NCBI GenBank assembly: GCA_964442605.1
Contig: CAYTZR010000002.1
Span: forward strand, 39,759 to 103,758
DNA: 64,000 nucleotides
DNA from: Monoglobus sp964442605
Lineage (GTDB): Bacteria > Bacillota > Clostridia > Monoglobales > Monoglobaceae
Reading direction: 5' to 3'
Each line of letters begins with the position of its first letter. Position 1 is the stretch's first letter. Shown piece by piece: positions 41,670-51,184 of the stretch. The notes under the pieces were generated by a model, which was not told the origin of the DNA, made no database searches, and saw only the letters and a program-made list of their open reading frames with translations. The position numbers were made by a program, and so were the translations under genes.

Positions 41670-42617
41670 TTACTCAACTTCTGTTTGCTCAATCGCTACT
41701 TCATCATTCGGATCGATAATCGCGTTTACAAATTCCATTGGATCAAACGGCTCCAAATCATCGATTTTCTCTCCTATTCCTATGAACTTAACCGGTATAT
41801 CATAATCATTTTTTATTGCCAAGACTATGCCGCCCTTCGCGGTGCCGTCAAGCTTGGTTAAAATTATTCCGGTTATATCGGCTGCTTCCTTAAATTGTAT
41901 CGCCTGCTGAACAGCATTTTGACCGGTTGTCGCGTCAAGAACAAGTAAAACCTCCTTACTTGAATTCGGAAGCTCGCGGTCAAGAATTCTATATATTTTT
42001 TTAAGCTCAGCCATAAGATTTTTCTTGTTGTGCAGCCTTCCCGCCGTATCGCACAGAAGCACATCGACTCCCCTTGATTTTGCCGCGTTTACCGCATCAA
42101 AAATCACTGCCGCAGGGTCGGAACCCTCCTGCTGTTTTATTATATCAACATCCGCTCTGTTTGCCCAGACCTCAAGCTGTTCGATTGCGGCAGCGCGGAA
42201 TGTATCCGCTGCCGCTATAAGAACCGACTTGCCTTGAGCTTTATATAAATTGGCAAGCTTGCCGATAGACGTGGTTTTGCCGGCTCCGTTAACGCCGATA
42301 ACCATTATAACCGCAGGCTTACCGTAAAGCTCAACTGAGTTATCGCCTTTGGCTAATATGTCGGTCATGATTTGATTAAGCTCGCCTTTAAGCTCGTAGC
42401 TGTCACGAAGCTTTTTTTCCCGCGCTGCTTCTCTCAGCCGCTCTATTATATCCATGGATGTATTTACGCCCAGATCCGCCGTGATCAAAACCTCCTCGAG
42501 CTCATCGAACAAATCGTCATCAATCTTTTTAAATGTTTTAACCACTGAATTGAATTTTTCATTAATTGACTCTTTTGTTTTACTTAGTCCGCTTTTTAAC
42601 TTATTAAACAATCCCAT
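41670..42617 (-). CDS. ftsY: Signal recognition particle receptor FtsY
   Basis: A 315-aa SRP-type GTPase that docks SRP-ribosome complexes at the membrane. After a helical N domain come the G1 GVNGAGKTTSIGKLA, the ADTFRAAAIEQLEVW insertion-box segment, DTAGRLHNKKNLM (G3), TKLDGTAKGG (G4) and the closing GIGEKIDDLEPFDP. It lacks the long acidic N-terminal A domain of E. coli FtsY, as usual in Firmicutes. It shares one base with the smc stop (TAATG-type junction), so the two are translationally coupled. Confidence 0.97.
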   Translation of the reverse strand: MGLFNKLKSGLSKTKESINEKFNSVVKTFKKIDDDLFDELEEVLITADLGVNTSMDIIERLREAAREKKLRDSYELKGELNQIMTDILAKGDNSVELYGKPAVIMVIGVNGAGKTTSIGKLANLYKAQGKSVLIAAADTFRAAAIEQLEVWANRADVDIIKQQEGSDPAAVIFDAVNAAKSRGVDVLLCDTAGRLHNKKNLMAELKKIYRILDRELPNSSKEVLLVLDATTGQNAVQQAIQFKEAADITGIILTKLDGTAKGGIVLAIKNDYDIPVKFIGIGEKIDDLEPFDPMEFVNAIIDPNDEVAIEQTEVE

Positions 42618-45600
42618 TATTCGTTCACCTCATCAATATTTAATGTCAGTAATTTTGAAATTCCTTTTTCCTGCATGGTTACACCGTACAAAATGTTTGC
42701 AGCCTCCATAGTGCCTCGTCTGTGTGTAACAACGATAAACTGTGTCTTTTGACTGTACTGTTTCAGATATTCCGCGAAGCGGTATACATTTACGTCATCA
42801 AGAGCCGCCTCGATTTCGTCCAAAATACAGAAAGGAGTCGGACGCACGTTTAAAATGGCAAACAGCAGAGCAATTGCCGTAAACGCTCTTTCACCGCCGG
42901 ACAGCAGCGTCAGGCTTTGCAGCTTCTTGCCGGGCGGCTGAGCTTCTATCTCAATTCCGCTTTCCAGAACATTGTCAGGGTCAACCAAGCTCAGCTTTGC
43001 CTGCCCGCCGCCGAACAGCTCCGCAAATACACGTGTGAAATTTTTATTAATAATTTCAAATTGTTCGCTGAATCTTGATTTCATAATTTTGAGCATCTCA
43101 TCAATGATTTTATTCAGTTCTTTTTTTGACTTGTTCAGATCATCGACCTGATTGCTCAAAAAATCCACTCTTTCTTTAACGTTCTTATACTCCTCGATTG
43201 AGTCAATATTGATATTACCCAAACTTTTTATGCTTTTTTTCAGTTCATTTATGCGGGCACATGCGGCAGTGTAGTCAAAAGCGGACAAATCGCGGTTTAA
43301 AAGAGCATCGCTGTATGTCAGTTCATATTCGTCCCATAAATGGTTTATTATGGCTTCAAGCTCCTCATCGGAGCTTTCATATTTTGATTGCGCTTTTGTG
43401 TGCAGCTTTGAAAGATTAAGCAGATTATCGCGTACATCATTAACCGATTCCTGCTGTCGCTTTATTCCGTCTTCTATTTCCCGCCGCTTGAGCTTAAGGC
43501 GGTTAAGCTCTTCTTTTGTCTCCTCAAGCTCCGCTATGTTTTCAGAGATTAGTGTCTCGGTGTTTTTAATCTCTGCTTTTGCGTTGTCGATTTGCCGGTT
43601 TAAAGCTCTTATTTCATTCGATTTGGCGGAAGAGGAAGAGAGAAGCTGTGTTTTATCGGAATTAATTTGACGGATTTTGTCATTGGCTTGCTCTATATCC
43701 TTTAGAACCGAATTCTTACGTATTGTCAGGTCAAGTATCGCACGGCTGAGCTTCTCGTTTTCACCTGTCAAAAGAGAGAAGCTCTTTTCTTCCTTTTCCG
43801 AAATTTTGTTTAGCTCGTTTATCTCCGCTTCGAGCTTGTCCGAAAGAACTTTGCTTTGTTTAATCTCCTTATTTAATTTTTCTATCTCGTGGCTCAATTC
43901 GTCAAGCTCAGACATAAGCTTTGTTCTGTCGGCTCCGCTTGACAAAATAATATCGTTCAGATGTCCTTTCTCGGATGTCAATTTTATAAGCTCCTCATTG
44001 TATGAGGTTAGCCTTTCATTGTTGTTCTTGATATCTCTAACCAAATCCGTCGTTTCGATTGATGCAGTGTTTATGTTCTTAGTATTATCCGCGATTGATT
44101 TTTCCAGAGCTTTTATTTCAGAGTCCAGTTCGCTTATCTCGTTTGCTCTTGACAAGGAACCGAGGGATTTAAGCGCACTTCCGCCCGTCATGGCTCCGCC
44201 GGCTTGGATAACATCGCCGCCGAGTGTCACTATTCTGAATTTGTGTGAGCATTTTTTCCCCATTGCTACCGCGTTGTCGATGTTATCAACAACAACGGTT
44301 GCCCCGAGAATATTAGCGATTATTGCTCTGTATTTGTTATTACATGAAACAAGCGAGTCCGCGGTACCGATAAAGCCGTCAAGCCTTTCAGCGGCGGGGT
44401 TGTTTAAGCGCCTTTCTTTTATGCTCGCAATGGGCAGAAACGTAGCTCTGCCGAGCCGATTATCCTTTAAATATTTTATTGCAAGCTTGGCATCTTCCGG
44501 GGTGTCGGTAACTATGTTCTGCGCGGCATTTCCCAGCGCTGTTTCTATGGCGGTAATATATTTTTTGTCTACCTTTATAAGCTGAGAGAGGGGACCGTGA
44601 ATTCCCGCTTCGCGAAGCTTGCCCTTGTTAAACGCGAGCATAACCCCTTTAACGCCGCGGCTGTATCCGTCAAGATCGCGTTCCATATCCTCCAGCATCT
44701 TTTTCTTTGAGGATAGCTGACCGAGTTTTATGCTGTTTTGATTTTTATCTGAAATCATTTTTTGCAGCTCGGCATTTTTTATTCCATAGGACTCGTCAAG
44801 CTTGTTTGTCTCTGTTTTAAGCTTTTCGGAATAGGAGGAGGTCTTTTTAATTTCTTCATCCAGCGCCGTAAGTCTTTCCTGCATTTCACTTAGCCCCAGA
44901 TTTTTGTTTTCAAGCTCCTTTTTTATTGTATCCGAACGGGATATGTAGTTATCAATAATTATCTTTTTGCCGTCTATCAAGCTTTTGCGGCTGCCTAATT
45001 CGTTCGTTTTGTCAAGAATATCACTACGCAATCGTTCCAAGGCGCTTCCTTTTTCAGAAACATCAGTTCCTGATTTTTGTGATTTATCATTCAGTTCCTT
45101 TGAGCTTTCATCAAGCGCCGCGCTTTGAGAGTTGAGCGATGAGAGGGCTTGAGTCAATTCGTCAAGCTGCTCATCCAGCTTTTTTGACTGATTATTCGCT
45201 GTCTTAATTTCATTTGTAAGCCTCGTTATAGTATTTTCGGAATGTTCAATATCATTGCGAAGCAGACTGATTTTACTTGTTAAACCATGCGACTTTTCCG
45301 CTAACTCATTGTCCTTTTGACGGTAATTTTCGCTTTGACTGTCAATTTCCGCCGCACGGTTGTACATCGCTTCAACCTTTTTATCATTTTCCGAAATTTC
45401 AAGCTGAACCGCCTCAATTTGGCTTGAATAAATATCAATATTTTCTTTAAGCTTTTTCAAAGAGTTACGCTTTTTTTCTATGTTAATCACAGAAACGTTG
45501 ATTTCAAGCTCCTTCATTTCATCTCTGTAAACAAGATAACGCTTTGCTCTTTCGGATTGACGCTTTAACGGCTCAAGCTGATTTTCAAGCTCGCCCAATA

Positions 45601-46180
45601 TATCCTCAACGCGAATTATGTTTTCGGTTGTTTGAGCAAGCTTTTTTTCGGCATCGTTTTTTCTGTATTTATACTTTGAAATACCCGAAGCTTCCTCAAA
45701 AATTTGACGTCTGTCCTCAGATTTGGTACTTAGTATACTGTCAATCTGTCCCTGTCCGACGATTGAATATCCGTCTCTGCCGAGACCTGTATCCATAAAT
45801 AATTCATGTATATCCTTAAGTCTGCAAAGAGTTTTGTTTATGTAATACTCACTGTCGCCGCTTCTGTAAAGCCGTCTTGTAACCCGTATTTCAGGAAAGT
45901 CAATATCAAATATTTTGTCGCGGTTGTCAAGGTTCAAGGTTACTTCCGCAAATCCAAGAGCCTTTCGTTTCTCGGTGCCGGCAAATATAATATCCTCCAT
46001 TTTGTTGCCGCGCAGGGATTTTATGCTTTGCTCTCCCATAACCCAGCGTATAGCGTCGGAAATATTACTTTTACCCGAGCCGTTAGGACCTACAATCGCG
46101 GTAATGCCCGAGTTAAAATCCAGATAGATTTTGTCGGCAAAGGATTTAAAGCCCTGCATCTCTATACTTTTTAAAATCAT
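42617..46180 (-). CDS. smc: Chromosome segregation ATPase SMC
   Basis: A full-length 1187-aa SMC, the core ATPase of bacterial condensin with ScpA and ScpB. The head has the Walker A GPNGSGKSNISDAIRWVMG and, at the C-terminus, the signature LTLLSGGERAFTAIALLFA and Walker B FCILDEIEAALDD. Two long coiled-coil arms (about 165-500 and 660-1010) flank a hinge at about 510-640 with GVKGVMLAF and GGDVIQAGGAMTGG. In many Firmicutes rnc precedes smc; here smc is the first gene, with its own promoter, and is coupled to ftsY. Confidence 0.98.
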   Translation of the reverse strand: MILKSIEMQGFKSFADKIYLDFNSGITAIVGPNGSGKSNISDAIRWVMGEQSIKSLRGNKMEDIIFAGTEKRKALGFAEVTLNLDNRDKIFDIDFPEIRVTRRLYRSGDSEYYINKTLCRLKDIHELFMDTGLGRDGYSIVGQGQIDSILSTKSEDRRQIFEEASGISKYKYRKNDAEKKLAQTTENIIRVEDILGELENQLEPLKRQSERAKRYLVYRDEMKELEINVSVINIEKKRNSLKKLKENIDIYSSQIEAVQLEISENDKKVEAMYNRAAEIDSQSENYRQKDNELAEKSHGLTSKISLLRNDIEHSENTITRLTNEIKTANNQSKKLDEQLDELTQALSSLNSQSAALDESSKELNDKSQKSGTDVSEKGSALERLRSDILDKTNELGSRKSLIDGKKIIIDNYISRSDTIKKELENKNLGLSEMQERLTALDEEIKKTSSYSEKLKTETNKLDESYGIKNAELQKMISDKNQNSIKLGQLSSKKKMLEDMERDLDGYSRGVKGVMLAFNKGKLREAGIHGPLSQLIKVDKKYITAIETALGNAAQNIVTDTPEDAKLAIKYLKDNRLGRATFLPIASIKERRLNNPAAERLDGFIGTADSLVSCNNKYRAIIANILGATVVVDNIDNAVAMGKKCSHKFRIVTLGGDVIQAGGAMTGGSALKSLGSLSRANEISELDSEIKALEKSIADNTKNINTASIETTDLVRDIKNNNERLTSYNEELIKLTSEKGHLNDIILSSGADRTKLMSELDELSHEIEKLNKEIKQSKVLSDKLEAEINELNKISEKEEKSFSLLTGENEKLSRAILDLTIRKNSVLKDIEQANDKIRQINSDKTQLLSSSSAKSNEIRALNRQIDNAKAEIKNTETLISENIAELEETKEELNRLKLKRREIEDGIKRQQESVNDVRDNLLNLSKLHTKAQSKYESSDEELEAIINHLWDEYELTYSDALLNRDLSAFDYTAACARINELKKSIKSLGNINIDSIEEYKNVKERVDFLSNQVDDLNKSKKELNKIIDEMLKIMKSRFSEQFEIINKNFTRVFAELFGGGQAKLSLVDPDNVLESGIEIEAQPPGKKLQSLTLLSGGERAFTAIALLFAILNVRPTPFCILDEIEAALDDVNVYRFAEYLKQYSQKTQFIVVTHRRGTMEAANILYGVTMQEKGISKLLTLNIDEVNE

Positions 46181-46231
46181 AAATATTAGCTCCGTCCGGA
46201 AAATTCTTTGTAATTTTTTAACACAGGCTTC

Positions 46232-46260
46232 ATTATATCATAAAGGTCTTTTGTTGTCAC
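46232..46260 (-). promoter_or_regulatory. Promoter of smc-ftsY
   Basis: On the minus strand GTGACA (46255-46260) and TATAAT (46232-46237) with a 17-base spacer. Confidence 0.75.
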
Positions 46261-46330
46261 GCATTTTTTTGAAATTATTGACAGTCTTTTGACAGTCTTT
46301 GTTGAGAGTAAAGAGAGCATATATTCCCTC

Positions 46331-46390
46331 GTTTTTTATGTAGTTTTTTATGTTTTATGTAGTTTTTATGTTTTATGTAGTTTTTATGGA
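46331..46390. repeat. Tandem T-rich repeat upstream of sigK
   Basis: About three imperfect copies of an 18-19-bp unit (TTTTTATGTTTTATGTAG) in the spacer before sigK. Confidence 0.65.
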
Positions 46391-46505
46391 AGTTTTTGTT
46401 TGGCGGATTTTATGGATATTGTTGTTTAGTATTTTTATTTGCAAGTTTTGCTTAGGTAGTGAATATATTTATTTTGAATTTATATTTATTTTGAGGTGGT
46501 TTTAT

Positions 46506-47201
46506 ATGCTGGCGTTTTTAAATTCCGTTATTCATTCGCTTATTTTACTTGTATCCTATATATCAAATCAAAATTCTTTTCCAAAGCCGCTGTCAAAGCA
46601 AGAGGAAGAGGAGTGCCTGAAGCGTATGGCTGAGGGGGATGAGGAAGCAAAAAACAAATTAATAGAACACAATCTTAGACTTGTGGCGCATATTGCGAAA
46701 AAGTATTCAACGGCAATACAGTGTCAAAGCGATTGCGAGGATTTACTCTCTATCGGCACAATCGGATTGATAAAGGGTATAAAAAGCTTTGATGCCTCAA
46801 AGGGCACTCGACTTGCTACATATGCCGCGCGCTGTGTTGAAAACGAGATACTTATGATGCTGAGGGGCAGGAAAAAAAGTCAAAATGATGTTTCGCTAAG
46901 CGACGCTATCGGTACCGATAAAGAGGGTAACGCGATAATGCTGATGGATGTTATTGAAAATGATGATGTTGATATATTTGACAAGATACAACACAACTGT
47001 AGCGTAAAAACTCTTTATTCAAATATAATGGATAAGCTGACACCGAGAGAGCGGAAAATTATAATTTTGAGATACGGACTTATTGACGGAAATTGTTTAA
47101 CACAGCGTGAGATTGCGAAAATGCTGGGAATATCGCGTTCGTACATATCCAGAATTGAAAAAAAGGCAATATCAAAATTGGGTGAGGGAATACGCGGATG
47201 A
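46506..47201 (+). CDS. sigK: RNA polymerase sporulation sigma factor, pro-sigma-K
   Basis: A 231-aa late mother-cell sigma factor. It has the hydrophobic pro-sequence ending LLVS/YIS (likely cleavage after Ser17, as in Bacillus LVS/Y), then region 2 with LIEHNLRLVAHIAKKY and DLLSIGTIGLIKGIKSFD, and region 4 with LTPRERKIIILRYGL and the helix-turn-helix TQREIAKMLGISRSYISRIEKKA. The gene is continuous, not split by a skin element. The ATG at 46506 has AGGTGG 6 bases upstream; the frame stays open for 52 more codons upstream, but these are low-complexity. bofA, whose product inhibits pro-sequence removal, is 4 kb away. Confidence 0.95.
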   Translation: MLAFLNSVIHSLILLVSYISNQNSFPKPLSKQEEEECLKRMAEGDEEAKNKLIEHNLRLVAHIAKKYSTAIQCQSDCEDLLSIGTIGLIKGIKSFDASKGTRLATYAARCVENEILMMLRGRKKSQNDVSLSDAIGTDKEGNAIMLMDVIENDDVDIFDKIQHNCSVKTLYSNIMDKLTPRERKIIILRYGLIDGNCLTQREIAKMLGISRSYISRIEKKAISKLGEGIRG

Positions 47202-47214
47202 GGGAAAGTTGAAT

Positions 47215-47245
47215 GGGAATTGCCGCCTTAGAGGCGGGCATTCCC
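47215..47245. repeat. Imperfect inverted repeat downstream of sigK
   Basis: GGGAAT...GCCGCCT pairs with AGGCGG...ATTCCC with small bulges. No T tract follows, so it is at best a weak terminator. A second small hairpin AGGCGG/CCGCCT is at 47297-47314, and three GATTATGTATAT-type tandem units lie at 47338-47380. Confidence 0.5.
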
Positions 47246-47389
47246 TCATAGGTTATATCTCTTGCCCGAAAGCAGACTGCGCTCACAATTTTTCGGAGGC
47301 GGCAGGAACCGCCTTTGCAAATATGAAATTCATTTGTGATTATGTATATGATTATGTATATGATTATGTGAATGATTATATCTGTATTT

Positions 47390-48667
47390 TCACGCTATTT
47401 TGTATTTGGCATTTAGAAGAACCATGTTTTGGGGAAATTGACGCATTAAATTCCAGTATCCCAAACCGCCGAGGTTATAACGCGCCGCAAGCGCAAGCTT
47501 GGCTTCTATGCTTCTTGCATCCTCAAACCATACCTCGTGCAGCCGTCCCTCGGAATCAATGTATCTAAACCATGGTGTTTGAGCTGTCGTGTCGTAATTG
47601 ATTTCCGCACCGTACCGTTCAGCGAGTATTATGCTTTCTACCGGCGATAGCGAGGTTGCTCGCGTTACACCCTTTTCATAAGGCAGAGTCCAATCGTAGC
47701 CGTAGGTTGGAATACCCATAAGAATTTTTTCCTCGGGTATACGTGTAAGTCCATATCTGATAACCGCTTCAACACTGTTTATCGGCGCTACCGCCATAGG
47801 CTCGCTGTAGGTATACCCCCATTCATAGGTCATAAGCAATACCATATCAACAGATGAGCTTATTGCGTTGTAAACGTGTCCCTCGTACAGCGTTCCCGGC
47901 TGGGTGTCACTTGTTTTGGGCGCCAAGGCTGAGAATAAGGGATAACCCATCGGGTTTAAAATTCTGTATAAATCTTGCAGAAATATTACATAGTCATATT
48001 TATTTTCGGGATATATAAATTCAAAATCCACATCCAATCCGTCATAGCCCTTTTCTTGGATATTTCTCAATATATTATTCGTCAATGTCGATCTCACTGT
48101 CTGATTTGTAAACACAAGATTTGCTCGGTCACTGCTGAAATTCCCCTGCTCGGTAAGCGTTGAAAGGTGCATTAGAGATTTAACACCAAAGCGATCGGCT
48201 TCCGCAATCATTTGAAGGTCTCCTTCAAGATCCTCAAGTGTTCCGTTTTCGGTTATGCCATACGTAAACGGTGTCAGATATGTCATGAATGGAAGCTGCT
48301 CTCTAAGCAGCTCTGATGATATAAACGGGTACGCGTAGCCATTGGTTATAAAGGTCTTACCTATTGATTTGCTGTAGTTTATGACTATCACCTGACCCTC
48401 GGTTATCTGTGGGTTTCCCCTTAAAAAATAATTGTTTCTATACAGTGTTTTTAAATCGGTATCGTAGCTGTTGGCGATGCTTATCAGTGTTTCGCCCGCC
48501 GCAACCGTATGCGTCAACCCGGGCTCAACAATGATTAAAGCTTGACCCACGACAGCCCTTGATTTCGTTGTAAGCCCGTTGTCAGCCAAAAAATTTTGCA
48601 GCGGTAGATTGTAGCTGCTTGCGATTTCGTTTAATGTTTCTCCCGCTTTAACTATATGTATTATCAT
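47390..48667 (-). CDS. LysM and GH18 domain spore peptidoglycan hydrolase (YaaH/SleL type)
   Basis: A 425-aa protein with two LysM repeats (about 2-45 and 50-97: IHIVKAGETLNEIASSYNLP and HTVAAGETLISIANSYDTD) followed by a GH18 barrel (about 110-425). The catalytic motif is GLDVDFEF. SleL/YaaH cleaves cortex fragments during germination as an N-acetylglucosaminidase. There is no signal peptide, as expected for a protein made in the mother cell and deposited on the spore. The ATG at 48667 has GGAGG 8 bases upstream; frame-open codons further upstream lack a site. It converges with sigK. Confidence 0.93.
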   Translation of the reverse strand: MIIHIVKAGETLNEIASSYNLPLQNFLADNGLTTKSRAVVGQALIIVEPGLTHTVAAGETLISIANSYDTDLKTLYRNNYFLRGNPQITEGQVIVINYSKSIGKTFITNGYAYPFISSELLREQLPFMTYLTPFTYGITENGTLEDLEGDLQMIAEADRFGVKSLMHLSTLTEQGNFSSDRANLVFTNQTVRSTLTNNILRNIQEKGYDGLDVDFEFIYPENKYDYVIFLQDLYRILNPMGYPLFSALAPKTSDTQPGTLYEGHVYNAISSSVDMVLLMTYEWGYTYSEPMAVAPINSVEAVIRYGLTRIPEEKILMGIPTYGYDWTLPYEKGVTRATSLSPVESIILAERYGAEINYDTTAQTPWFRYIDSEGRLHEVWFEDARSIEAKLALAARYNLGGLGYWNLMRQFPQNMVLLNAKYKIA

Positions 48668-48839
48668 GATAATACCTCCGATTTTTAAATTCATTTTAAA
48701 TAATATGCTGCCTATTTGATTTTAGAATAATATTTGGCAAATCTTCACTTTGCGGTAAAATGATATTAAATAAGAAGACCCCACAAAGCGCTTGCCCGGG
48801 TTGATTATAAAATTGTGCATATTTTATATTAAAAAAGGC

Positions 48840-48868
48840 TTGACTTATTTTAAAATATTTTGTATTAT
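48840..48868 (+). promoter_or_regulatory. Promoter of the HPr gene
   Basis: TTGACT (48840-48845) and TATTAT (48863-48868) with a 17-base spacer. Confidence 0.65.
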
Positions 48869-48914
48869 ATTATTATTAATTATTTCATTTCAAGGAATTA
48901 AAGGAGCAGTATTT

Positions 48915-49175
48915 ATGTACATGAAAGAAGTAGTAGTTCAAAATCAGGTTGGACTTCATGCAAGACCGGCGACTTTCTTTATTCAGAAGGCCAATGAATA
49001 TAAGTCAAGCATTTGGGTTGAGAGCGATGACAGGAAGGTCAATGCGAAGAGCTTGCTTGGTGTACTTTCTTTGGGCATAACTAAAGGGCTTACTATAACC
49101 ATTATTGCTGACGGGGCGGATGAGGAAGACGCAGTTAATGATTTGGTTAATTTAATTTCGTCAAACTTTGCGTAA
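48915..49175 (+). CDS. ptsH: Phosphocarrier protein HPr
   Basis: An 86-aa HPr with the active histidine in GLHARPATFF and the regulatory serine in NAKSLLGVLSLG, so it could serve both sugar PTS phosphotransfer and HPrK/CcpA signalling. The presence of the histidine rules out a Crh-type paralogue. ptsI is not next to it; clostridial ptsH is often solitary. The ATG at 48915 follows AAGGAG by 8 bases; a longer frame upstream would add a hydrophobic stretch foreign to the family. Confidence 0.93.
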   Translation: MYMKEVVVQNQVGLHARPATFFIQKANEYKSSIWVESDDRKVNAKSLLGVLSLGITKGLTITIIADGADEEDAVNDLVNLISSNFA

Positions 49176-49232
49176 ACCGGTTTTATTTTGTTTCTAAATT
49201 CAGGGTAAACCATACCGGTTTGCTCTTTTTTT
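49174..49232 (+). terminator. Possible terminator between ptsH and uvrC
   Basis: AAACCGGT (49174-49181) and ACCGGTTT (49214-49221) can pair around a long loop, followed by TGCTC and seven T. The T run lies 17 bases before the uvrC ATG. Confidence 0.5.
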
Positions 49233-49248
49233 GTTTTTGGTGATTGCT

Positions 49249-51120
49249 ATGACAGAGGAAATATTAAATAGAATTAAAGAAAAACTTAAAACGCTCCCTA
49301 TGTCACCCGGTGTATACCTAATGAAGGACAGGGACGGTAATATAATTTATGTGGGTAAGAGTAAGGTTCTTAAAAGCAGAGTCAGCTCATACTTTATCAA
49401 TTCAAAGAGTCACACTGTAAAAACAGTAAAGATGGTAGACAACGTTTATGACTTTGACTATATGCTGACTGACAGTGAGGTTGAAGCTTTAATACTTGAA
49501 TGTAACCTGATTAAGGAGTATATGCCGAAATATAATATACTTCTGAAGGATGACAAGCAGTATCCGTATATAAAGATTACGGTGAAGGAGCCTTACCCCA
49601 GAATATTCATGACGCGCAGGCTTGTAAAGGATGGCTCAAAGTACTTCGGACCATACATGAGCGCGAGCAACACGAAAGAAACGCTTGAGATTATTAAAAA
49701 GATATTTAAAATCAGAACCTGCAATAAAATTCTGCCGCGTGATATAGGCAAGGACAGACCATGTCTTTATTATCATATCGGTCAATGCAGCGCACCGTGT
49801 GATGGGAGAATTTCTCAGCGGGAATATTCTGAAATGTTTAATCAAATATCATCTGTGCTCAGCGGGAATTATTCCGTTTTGGAAAAAGCTCTGACAGATA
49901 AAATGTACAAGGCGTCAGACAGACTGGAATTTGAAAAAGCGGCGGGCTACAGGGACAGTATTGCGCATTTGAAGGCTCTTGATGAAAGACAGAAGATGAT
50001 TTCAACTCATGAGGAAAATCGTGATATTATCGGTGTGTTCTGTGACGGAACAGACTGTTGCGTGCAGGTGTTTTATATGCGCGGAGGAAAAATGCTTGGC
50101 TCTGAAAATTATGTGTTTGAGGGCTTTGATGATACTGTACAGGAGCTTATTTCAAGTTTCATAAAGCAGTTTTATTTTTCCGCTACAAGCATACCTAAGG
50201 AAATTCTTATTCCTGTTGAAATTGAGGACAGTGATGAAATATCAAAATGGCTGACCGAAAAGAACGGACACAAGATATATGTGCATATGCCAAAGCGCGG
50301 CGATAAAGCGCATACTGTCGCAATGGTAAACAAAAACGCGGAGGAGTCACTAAAGCTGCATAAGTTTAAGCGCGACAGAGATCAGACCGACCAGAACACT
50401 GTGCTTAAAGAGCTTAAAGAGCTATTAGGCTTAGATGATGTCCCGTTTCGTATTGAAAGCTATGATATATCCAATATATCCGGAGCGCAGAGTGTGGGAG
50501 TGTGCGTTGTGTATAACAAGGCACATCCGCAGAAATCAGCCTACAGAAAGTTTAACATAAGGACTGTGGAGGGAGTAAATGACTACGAAAGCACCCGTGA
50601 GGTTATTTTCCGCAGAATTACGAACGCGTATAAGGAGATGGATGCGATAAAGAGCGGCGCCCTAAATCAGGAAAAGGCAAAGTTTTTGCCACTGCCCGAC
50701 CTGATTTTGCTCGATGGCGGAAAGGGACATGTGTCGGCAATAAAAGAATTGCTTGAAACAATGGGAGAGGAAATTCCGGTTTACGGAATGGTTAAGGACG
50801 ACCGTCACAGAACTGCGGAGCTGACGGATGAAAACGAGGAATTTGACATAGATAAGGACAGTGAGCTGTTTAAGTTTTTAACAAGAGTGCAGGAGGAGGT
50901 TCACCGTTTCGCGATAACCGCGTTCAGAAAGAAGCATGAAAGCGCAAGCCTGCGCAGTGAGCTTGACGATATAAAAGGCGTGGGACCCATCAAAAGAAAT
51001 AAGCTGCTTTTGAGCTTTTCCTCTATAAACAAAATAAAGAGCGCGTCGTTAGACGAGTTGGAGTCGGCTGTGGATAAACGCACGGCAAAAAATGTGTATG
51101 AATACTATCACAAAAATTAA
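49249..51120 (+). CDS. uvrC: Excinuclease ABC subunit C
   Basis: UvrC (623 aa) makes both incisions around DNA lesions handed over by UvrB. It has the GIY-YIG nuclease (SPGVYLMKDRDGNIIYVGKSKVLKSRV), a cysteine cluster, the UVR motif (about 200-235), the RNase-H-like nuclease domain with IESYDISNISGAQSVGVCVVY and PDLILLDGGKGHVSA, and two C-terminal helix-hairpin-helix motifs (DIKGVGPIKRNKLL). The ATG at 49249 has GGTG 8 bases upstream and yields the usual N-terminus; a start at 49231 is in frame but lies in the terminator T run. No uvrA or uvrB is in the window. Confidence 0.96.
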   Translation: MTEEILNRIKEKLKTLPMSPGVYLMKDRDGNIIYVGKSKVLKSRVSSYFINSKSHTVKTVKMVDNVYDFDYMLTDSEVEALILECNLIKEYMPKYNILLKDDKQYPYIKITVKEPYPRIFMTRRLVKDGSKYFGPYMSASNTKETLEIIKKIFKIRTCNKILPRDIGKDRPCLYYHIGQCSAPCDGRISQREYSEMFNQISSVLSGNYSVLEKALTDKMYKASDRLEFEKAAGYRDSIAHLKALDERQKMISTHEENRDIIGVFCDGTDCCVQVFYMRGGKMLGSENYVFEGFDDTVQELISSFIKQFYFSATSIPKEILIPVEIEDSDEISKWLTEKNGHKIYVHMPKRGDKAHTVAMVNKNAEESLKLHKFKRDRDQTDQNTVLKELKELLGLDDVPFRIESYDISNISGAQSVGVCVVYNKAHPQKSAYRKFNIRTVEGVNDYESTREVIFRRITNAYKEMDAIKSGALNQEKAKFLPLPDLILLDGGKGHVSAIKELLETMGEEIPVYGMVKDDRHRTAELTDENEEFDIDKDSELFKFLTRVQEEVHRFAITAFRKKHESASLRSELDDIKGVGPIKRNKLLLSFSSINKIKSASLDELESAVDKRTAKNVYEYYHKN

Positions 51121-51136
51121 ATCAATAAAATTTAAA

Positions 51137-51164
51137 TCATATTGAGCCCGAACAAGCATATAAA
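51137..51164 (+). promoter_or_regulatory. Possible sigma-E-like promoter of bofA
   Basis: TCATATT (51137-51143) is identical to the element upstream of spoIVA, and CATATAAA (51157-51164) follows after 13 bases. It ends 20 bases before the bofA ATG. Confidence 0.4.
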
Positions 51165-51184
51165 TAAACAAGGAGTTGATTTCC

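Larger units (their letters stand above)
46181..46505. other. 325-bp divergent spacer between smc and sigK
   Basis: It holds the smc promoter (46232-46260), a duplicated TTGACAGTCTT (46279-46300), and a tandem of TTTTTATGTTTTATGTAG-like units (46331-46390). It is open in the sigK frame, but that extension is low-complexity and unlikely to be translated. Confidence 0.6.

Noticed and set aside
43677..44585. 302-codon plus-strand frame inside smc
   Set aside because: It is antisense to the SMC coiled coil; its Ser/Leu-rich composition mirrors Glu/Lys/Ser codons on the other strand.
46350..46505. Upstream extension of the sigK frame by 52 codons
   Set aside because: It is low-complexity translation of a T-rich tandem repeat; the ATG at 46506 has a good ribosome site and restores the usual pro-sigma-K length.
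47107..47568. 153-codon frame overlapping the end of sigK
   Set aside because: It runs across hairpins and GATTATGTATAT repeats and into the antisense of the GH18 gene, with no ribosome site.
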